NCBI GenBank assembly: GCA_947172415.1
Contig: OX359191.1
Coordinates: 6,448,001 to 6,512,000 of the forward strand
DNA: 64,000 bases
Direction: 5' to 3'
Source of the DNA: Chondrosia reniformis
Taxonomy: Eukaryota > Porifera > Demospongiae > Chondrillida > Chondrillidae
Below are positions 57,001-64,000 of this stretch, one piece after another; within the stretch, counting starts at the first letter, position 1, and each line of letters begins with the position of its first letter. Under the pieces are notes generated by a model that worked only from the letters and a program-made list of their open reading frames with translations, was not told where the DNA came from and made no database searches. The position numbers and the translations under genes are program-made.

Positions 57001-58540
57001 TTTTGGACTCCATTAATTGCCACTCTGACATCACCAGAGGCTACAATAGTAGCTCTCCATTTCAGTTGTGTTGGGATGTGAGATTCTGTGAAGAATATTA
57101 AAGCATTTGAACCAGCCGGAGGGGAGGCCCCTATCGTAAAGGTGTTAGTAGTACTAGTTGTGGTTGAAGCTGTATAACCAAAGGAAAAGCTAAAGCCAAT
57201 GGACACTTCAAATGCCTTTGTAGCTTTAGCTAGTAGGACATCAGCAGTTAAAGAAACAGAATTAGTCCCAAGCCAACCTGTGTGTTGAATGACTCTGTGA
57301 ATGAAGAAGTGACTGCATATCTCCTCTCACAATCTTGGTTGTCTCCAGTGTAGGTAAAGCGGCACTGAAACTTGGAACCCAGTGGGTTTTCCTCAAGCGT
57401 TTCATCAAAATCCAAAACTTTGTCCATCCTTATAACCTCCATATTCAGTTGATTGAGATCCTCTTTTGGACCAATAGAATTGAGCGTCTCCGTTTTAGTG
57501 TTATTGCTGTAAAAGAGTTGGTAGGTTTTTAACTCTCCAATTCCGTCTTTATTTGCAGTTTTACCTGATGCAGTGACTTCTATGTTAAGTCCACAGTTGC
57601 CTGTTCCACTGACTTCCCAGTGAATAACCTTTTGAGGTCCAAGGAGGTACCCAACAATGACCTTCTTCACCTTTATTCCATTTGGGTTTACACTATTGAT
57701 GGGTCGGGCTCCTTCTATTTGTACATTTGACCTTTGATCAAACCTGATTGTTATGTCATTAACGTTTCTATATGAAAAATACACATCAGCTTGATGGGAG
57801 GAAGCAGTTGTTATCTTCTGAGATACATCATAGAGAGTACAAAGTTCATTAAATTCAATTTCCATAAGATAAAAATATTGAGTGGCTGGAAGACCTCTTG
57901 AAAACACATCCCTTGCTACATGAACATTAGGAGATCCTTGCTTGCTAGATCCTTCTGCATAGCCACCACTGCTGGATGTAATACGTCCATCTGATGATAT
58001 CCCTCGAGCTAAGGAGAAGAGAGGCAGCCTCTCTATGTTAGGAAAATGAGTATTACGAAAGTCCTCATCAGTAAGAACACTGGTAACTATTCTCCGCTCA
58101 AGTTGCTTCAAAGCATCTATTGATCCTACAAGGTAAACTGAATATGCCTGTGGTCCACCACAGCACTCATCACCAACACAATCTCTGACCAACTGCTGTC
58201 TTGCTAAAGTGGTACCAGGACAAGGAGTGACACAGCTTCCTCCTGCTCCTCCAGCATTGGTACTCCTTGCAGAAAAGAGCTGCGGTGTGGGTAGACTGTT
58301 TGTGCAATAACAGTTGGATCCACGAGTTGAAGCAATGGCATATCCACTCTCCCTGCAGTATTCTGCACAATCACTGTTAATATTGTCAGAGAAATACTTC
58401 AATACAGTGTTAGTACCTTGTAGAATCATTCCATCAGCATCACTGTAGCATCCTTCAAATATGAATCCATTTATGAGAGCTGGAATTGCACTAAATAATA
58501 ATATTGAGATGATCTTTTGTTGAGTCTGCATCTTACTCAT
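56814..58540 (-). CDS. Secreted WSC-domain protein with pore-forming-like C-terminal region
   Basis: Residues 1-25 look like a signal peptide (IISILLFSAIPALINGF). Residues about 27-140 form a WSC domain, a cysteine-rich carbohydrate-binding fold (FEGCYSD, CAEYCRESGY, NCYCTN, CCGGPQAYSVYLVG). A polar linker is followed by a beta-rich region with a Ser/Thr-rich stretch and a distal block, which by pattern suggests an aerolysin-type beta-pore-forming protein; the family call is inference. The gene looks largely whole, with at most about one interruption, which may simply be a short intron; I cannot decide by eye. The 3' end is duplicated as a fossil at 45355-45534. A TATA box precedes the start. 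Confidence 0.7.
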
Positions 58541-58591
58541 CTAGAAGTTTTAGTAGCTAAATTTTGTTAAAATCTTGGAAGGGTAGACTTG

Positions 58592-58599
58592 TTTTTATA
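58592..58599 (-). promoter_or_regulatory. TATA box of the WSC-domain gene
   Basis: CTATAAAAAC on the minus strand, about 52 bases upstream of the ATG at 58538-58540, at a normal distance for a short leader. Confidence 0.65.
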
Positions 58600-60015
58600 G
58601 CTGTGCACTTGAGCAAATGTACTTAATAAATTAAACTTCCTTCATAATTATTAATAACATCCGATGCTCATAATTTTTCCACTCTGAAATCTATATATGC
58701 TAACGAACTGTTAATGCAAAATATAGGTATTTAGGTTTCTCTAGTATTATACACTGTTCAGAGGCATGCATATATATGACCAATTAATGTCTGTGCAAAG
58801 GTCTCCCATTTATATCAGTTGCTGAAGGGGCCACCTCATAATAATCTTGCATTAATAATATAAATAGTAATGGACAATCACTGGAGAATATTATACGTAT
58901 GCCAAAACAGCCAGCCTCTTAGTCTTATATACTGATTTTCTGCACGAATACCGTACCTATATACCTTGAAGGGCATATATACACAATGTGTATGCAAGTT
59001 ACATTGTATACCACAAATGTAATTATATCTTTCATATGACATACATGAGTACTGTATACATGACTTGTTGAGATATGCAGAAATATTTTGGATTGCATTT
59101 TGACTTTATTAGCATCAATCACTTTTATATTCTAAAAACACATGGAGTATAATGTTTATAAAGACTGGTGATTTATTTTGATGATGATAATTGTTAATAT
59201 GTCAGCACTTTAAGGTTCTCATATGGCCTGGTTAACATGACCATTATGAACTTCCTTAATTTTCCAATAACCTTCCTTCCAATTAACCAAAATGGAAGTT
59301 CCTTGATATGGTTATGATGAATATGTACATTGAAGTATTGATTTTAAAGGAGAGGAAAGGGATGAGACTGTAGAGTAGATAGATAGAAATATCTGGAGAT
59401 AACAACCAAGGATCATGCCTTGATCAATGTGTTCACATTAACCTTCCTTCACAATTACCTTTAAGTATACTGAGGTGAATAAAGAGTGTGTAAATATCAC
59501 CTTTATGAAAACAAACATTCTAGATCTTTATACAATTGCTATAATATATATGTATGTATAATGTAATGTAATGTTTGAATTAAATCCAATTTTTAAAAAA
59601 TATAATTATATAACAATTTGAAAGTCCATATGTGCTATATGACTAAGCCATATTGTAAAATACATCATTACTTGGATCAAGAATGAAACAAATTAATCTC
59701 ATAGGGAAATATAAAGATGAATGATAGAAAATTTAATTACCACAGCAATGATAAATTGCATGAATAATCAATGAATTGTTTTCTTACATGCTATACATCT
59801 ATTTCAGAATAAAGACTTATGGAAAACTAAACCTAGTGAGAGCTTTGGGATGCATGTATAGTTTTGTTTATTCAGTTATAAATCTTAACAGGTAGTTAGA
59901 GGTGGATACTGAAAGAATTTTTATCTCATACCATAGATTATCTATTACTAATAATAGATAATATAATATGCTCATACCGTCGGAAGTCCATGATTGCGTA
60001 AGAGCCTAAAGGAAG
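58600..60015. other. Intergenic, nothing recognised
   Basis: AT-rich upstream region between the minus-strand WSC gene and the plus-strand KIAA0930 homologue. A small palindrome (AATAGATAATATAATATG area, about 59935-59970) is all that stands out. Confidence 0.6.
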
Positions 60016-60261
60016 GTGGCGAGACCCTGTCCAGGAGGACTAAGAAGAATGGATTTGAAGCGAATTCACGAGGATCTAAAGGGACGTTTCAAACAAGGGA
60101 GTGGATACCAGTTAGTAGGTGAGGTGCTAAACGAATTAGATGTAATTTCCCTTTCAATTGATGGTACGCCCATCTCACGTTCAAAGACAATTTTATTACA
60201 GTGTAGACGTTCTACGGATTCCCAAAACTTCTTCAAGTACCTTTTCTGGTTGCCTCTTTAA
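60016..60261 (+). other. Unassigned open stretch
   Basis: An 81-codon frame, better balanced in composition than its surroundings (contains GYQLVGEVLNELDVISLSID). It could be an exon or a transposon relic. It does not resemble the N-terminus of KIAA0930, and no clear splice sites link it to exon 60795. I do not recognise it. Confidence 0.2.
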
Positions 60262-60469
60262 TTAAATGATAAGTTAGAGCATGCTTATCGCGCGGTAGGT
60301 CCACCAATTAAGGAGCTAACCAGGCGGAACGCGCAGTAGGCCAGTATGGATCACTACACGTCTATGGCATCTCATTCAGCTGTTTTTGATAATGTGATAA
60401 TCTTCTGAAGGTCACACAGCCTTTTTGTGCCCTAGCATTGACTACTGTGTCTGTCTGCTGTAACACACC

Positions 60470-60675
60470 ATTTTTCTTGCAGGCTGTACATCTACTTTAG
60501 AGTAAAGGCCTATAGAGAACTAAACCTGGTGAGAGATTTGGATGAGGATACAAGAGATTTCTCCTTCTGCGTCTCTTCTTCTCCACTGGGTCAGACAGCT
60601 GTTTCTGGGAATTCCACCCTTCATCAGTGATCCTGGGAATCTTTGTCTTCTTCTTGATCTTCTGTGAGTCCTCAG
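60470..60675 (-). mobile_element. Dispersed element family D, copy 7
   Basis: Best preserved copy. The minus-strand lysine-rich frame is open: [20 protein letters not shown] then KKRRRRRNLLYPHPNLSPG. It lies just before the KIAA0930-homologue exons. Confidence 0.75.
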
Positions 60676-60794
60676 TGGCCATCAAACCTAATTTCCCAGC
60701 AATTGCTTCTTCCTTTTTTCTTCTTTACTTTGCTATGTTTGATAATGATTAATTGTGGTTATTCATATACGTATGTACCATATACCACTTCCAG

Positions 60795-63188
60795 TACTCC
60801 TGGGCTACTGCACTGTGTTGTACCTCTACAGATGCCTACAGCGAGGAGTGGTCTGATTACTTCCAAAAGTGTTTCGTGCACAATGAAGAACATCACTGGG
60901 ATGACCTTCTCTTTTATGTTGTTCGAAGAAACAAGGTAATTGACAATAAGGAATAAGATATCAAGACATTGAATAGTTAGGAAATAGAGAAAGACTTTAT
61001 ATTTCCACTGAGCTGAGCAAGTTAGATTTTGTTTGTTACACTTTGGTTACTATGGTGATATGTCAAATAATGGCAGTTTTTTTCATTAAGAGCTGCACCA
61101 TCTAAAAGATAAGTTAGATGCAGTTAGAGGAAATCCTTATTTTATCATGAATAACATGTCTGTATGTAGCCTGCCTCTTAGTCGCAGGAAGCAGGAAGCA
61201 TACCTTATTATTAAATGGTGCATTAGTAATGAAAAAGTGAAGCAACACCTTGTACCTTTTGGTATCACTTAGCCAAAGCTTTGACCTTCTAGGTTAGGGT
61301 AATTTTATGCGTACATAGGTATTTAATTTCATGTACATGGTATGCTGTCCCTAGTGTGTATAGTGGGACATGAGCAGTCACCTCTCGTAGACTGCCACTT
61401 GTTGAAACGGGTTGTCTTGATCCATTCCTTAATATACGTACAGTATATGCTATACATACTTATGTTTATTTCTATACAGTTAAACCTTCATCCTATATAG
61501 TCAGATCTATGGGGTCCCATGACCATATTAGGCTGGCCCCACTATAATGATATTCATGACTTTCTATGTCTTTCCCCAAACTTGTCAGCTGCTATAATTG
61601 TGTAGCTACTGCTATTCCGTGAAGTGTTGTATAACTAAAGGCTATAGTCAGCATTCTGAGCCTGTTATGTGCATTATATGGTGTATATATTCTATCTAAT
61701 ATAGTGTATATATTCTATACACTCCATTGCTGGGGCAACCAAGGCAAATTATATTCCACAACCGTTGTATAACTATAATAAGAGGCACTTTGGCCTCTTG
61801 TTATAGTTTATACAATGCGATATCCCGCCAATAACTCAGTAAATGCCTAAAGCTTGCGTAATCCTGTGAAAAGCCTAGGGGCGGAGTGTATAACTATTAC
61901 ATGTAATATGGTATGTATATTGCCTGAAATTTAACCATACCTATTTCCTGTCCAGACATTTATAATTAGCTGAGCCCTAGATAACGTCTCTGTACATATT
62001 TAGGAGTGTTGAATGTATACTCAATCCCTCCTTCTCTTGGTTAGGCAATGACAGTGGAAACACACAGGAGGAATTCAAAGAGTTTACCCAGGTTAGTATA
62101 GTTGATAGTTACTAGACAAACAGTGCATTATTGGATACCGTGGGAAAACCCCATCTGCACTAAGTATATAATGATACCACTTAAGGTAAAGTTTATTCCC
62201 AGGGTGTATATACTGTATGTAATATAGTGTATATACTGTACGTATGTAATATAGTGTATATATTGTATGTAGTATAGTGTATATACTGTACATAATATAG
62301 TGTATATATTGTATGTAGTATAGTGTATATACTGTACATAATATAGTGTATATACTGCACATAATATAGTGTATATACTGCACATAATATAGTGTATATA
62401 CTGCACATAATATACGTAGTGTATATACTGTATGTAATAAGCACAGGACTCATGATAGTTTTATGATCTGAATCTCCATTTAATTAGCATGTCTTTGCAA
62501 GTATTCACTACATACAGTAGTCACATAATGTGGTTATCCCTAACTAAAGTAGCATATGTAAGCTGCTTTGAGGACCCATTTCTGATTATGCACTTACACA
62601 AGACTTGTGACTCATTTCCATTCTCATTTTAGTGAAACAGATGGAAATGTAAACTGGGAGGAGACAACCTTTCTTAACTATCTTATGCATGGATTTGAAT
62701 ACAATCTTACTTCAGCAATTGGTGAATCAGAAGCGGATCCCAAGAGCAAAAATACTTTAAAAGTTCATAATTCTGTCAGTCATGTGAGTGTTCAGTGACG
62801 GTTATAGCTTGTCTATACAGAAGTCCTTACATATTATCTATAGTATACCTGTCAGGACTGCATAGAGGGGTGGGGCAGGGGAGGCATTCCCCCTAGATTG
62901 ATTTTGGCCCCTAGAATTTTGGGAACCCCCTAAACTGCTTCAACACCCTCATACAATTGCCCCCCTTAAATATTGCAAATTTTCATTTTGCCCCCTCTGG
63001 CTCCAAGTTCTGCATGCAGCCCTATACAGTATTGCCTGCCTGTCTTATATTCAGTGCTAGTAACGGTATTCTCTTCCATACTTTAGAAGGTGTATCCAAG
63101 TGTTGCTAAGAGAAGGATGGATTTGAGAGGGGAGGAGACTAGTGTATCATATCCCGTGGTTTTATTCCAGATTGACAGCTATGCTGAG
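60795..63188 (+). CDS. KIAA0930: KIAA0930 (C22orf9) homologue, partial
   Basis: Conserved animal protein of unknown function. Exons in phase: 60795-60935, 62045-62091, 62633-62783, 63087-63188. Matches to human in order: WDDLLFYVVRRNK (human DDMLFYVRRK), THRRNSKSLP (human YRRDSKKLP), DGNVNWEETTFLNYL (human DPDIDWEESVCLNLI), RRMDLRGEETSVSYPVVLF then QIDSYAEV (human HPMDSKGEESKISYPNIFF, MIDSFEEV). The first exon(s) are not found and the 3' two thirds lie beyond the window. The last exon's donor (GAG|GTGATC) is multiplied into a minisatellite that runs off the end. Confidence 0.88.
61765..61815. other. 51-bp imperfect hairpin
   Basis: TTGTATAACTATAATAAGAG and CTCTTGTTATAGTTTATACA pair around a 5-base loop region. 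It lies in a KIAA0930-homologue intron. It could be a small transposon relic or a short hairpin RNA; nothing favours either. Confidence 0.5.
62215..62440. repeat. 22-23 bp AT-rich tandem repeat
   Basis: About nine units of ATAGTGTATATACTGTACATA with variants (TGTATGTAGT, TGCACATAAT). Intronic. Minus-strand open frames here are artefacts. Confidence 0.9.
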
Positions 63189-64000
63189 GTGATCTACATC
63201 GCTATATACATACCTATTACCAAACACTTATGCTGAGGTGATCTACATCACTATATACATACCTATTACCAAACACTTATGCTGAGGTGATCTACATCAC
63301 TATATACATACCTATTACCAAACACTTATGCTGAGGTGATCTACATCGCTATATACATACCTATTACCAAACACTTATGCTGAGGTGATCTACATCACTA
63401 TATACATACCTATTACCAAACACTTATGCTGAGGTGATCTACATCGCTATATACATACCTATTACCAAACACTTATGCTGAGGTGATCTACATCACTATA
63501 TACATACCTATTACCAAACACTTATGCTGAGGTGATCTACATCACTATATACATACCTATTACCAAACACTTATGCTGAGGTGATCTACATCGCTATATA
63601 CATACCTATTACCAAACACTTATGCTGAGGTGATCTACATCACTATATACATACCTATTACCAAACACTTATGCTGAGGTGATCTACATCGCTATATACA
63701 TACCTATTACCAAACACTTATGCTGAGGTGATCTACATCGCTATATACATACCTATTACCAAACACTTATGCTGAGGTGATCTACATCGCTATATACATA
63801 CCTATTACCAAACACTTATGCTGAGGTGATCTACATCGCTATATACATACCTATTACCAAACACTTATGCTGAGGTGATCTACATCGCTATATACATACC
63901 TATTACCAAACACTTATGCTGAGGTGATCTACATCGCTATATACATACCTATTACCAAACACTTATGCTGAGGTGATCTACATCGCTATATACATACCTA
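63181..64000 (+). repeat. 49-bp minisatellite made from an exon end and its donor
   Basis: At least sixteen units of ATGCTGAGGTGATCTACATC then RCTATATACATACCTATTAC and CAAACACTT, running off the window. The first eight bases of each unit repeat the end of exon 63087-63188 (ATGCTGAG) followed by the donor GTGATC. The only common variant is G/A in CATCGC/CATCAC. Confidence 0.95.

Noticed and set aside
60016-60261. First exon of the KIAA0930 homologue
   Set aside because: The peptide does not match the family N-terminus and no donor joins it in phase to 60795.

Overview
The window reads as nuclear DNA of an early-branching animal, most likely a demosponge resembling Amphimedon. That assignment is inference from the sequence: AT-rich DNA, many short exons with GT-AG introns, animal-specific genes (an LRR G-protein-coupled receptor, an ANKS1-type adaptor, the PAF1-complex subunit CTR9, a KIAA0930 homologue), and two secreted single-block genes of kinds common in sponges and cnidarians. 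There is no bacterial-style gene packing, and I saw no retrovirus, Polinton or CRISPR array.

Layout. 1-3966 (+): 3' part of a leucine-rich-repeat GPCR (LGR type) with a long cytoplasmic tail. 4702-21474 (-): a complete CTR9 gene, for which I could place all 25 coding exons in phase (1,064 codons). Its introns carry minisatellites and small transposon remnants. 21475-21637: a 163-bp divergent promoter. 21638-40163 (+): a complete 26-exon adaptor gene (1,544 codons) with the order ankyrin repeats - SH3 - tyrosine-motif repeats - SAM - SAM - PTB, joining features that are separate in Caskin and ANKS1. 40891-42366 (-): a secreted protein with a short collagen-like stretch and a cysteine-rich C-terminal domain. 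43235-45534 and 55035-57000: two copies of a segmental duplication; the first carries only a fossil 3' end of the gene at 56814-58540. 49510-54480: a gene-free, repeat-built locus with GC-rich, hairpin-forming ends and splice-like modules, the best candidate here for an undescribed long non-coding RNA. 56814-58540 (-): a secreted WSC-domain protein with a pore-forming-like C-terminal region. 60795-63188 (+): the first recognisable exons of a KIAA0930 homologue, running out of the window.

The most striking cross-cutting pattern is that several tandem arrays are built from, or abut, splice junctions: eight copies of a CTR9 exon start with its acceptor, at least sixteen copies of a KIAA0930-homologue exon end with its donor, seven acceptor-like units just before exon 11 of the adaptor gene, and a two-copy acceptor duplication in the LGR gene. 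The genes themselves have separate jobs (receptor signalling, transcription elongation, phosphotyrosine scaffolding, extracellular proteins). CTR9 and the adaptor share a promoter region but no obvious pathway.
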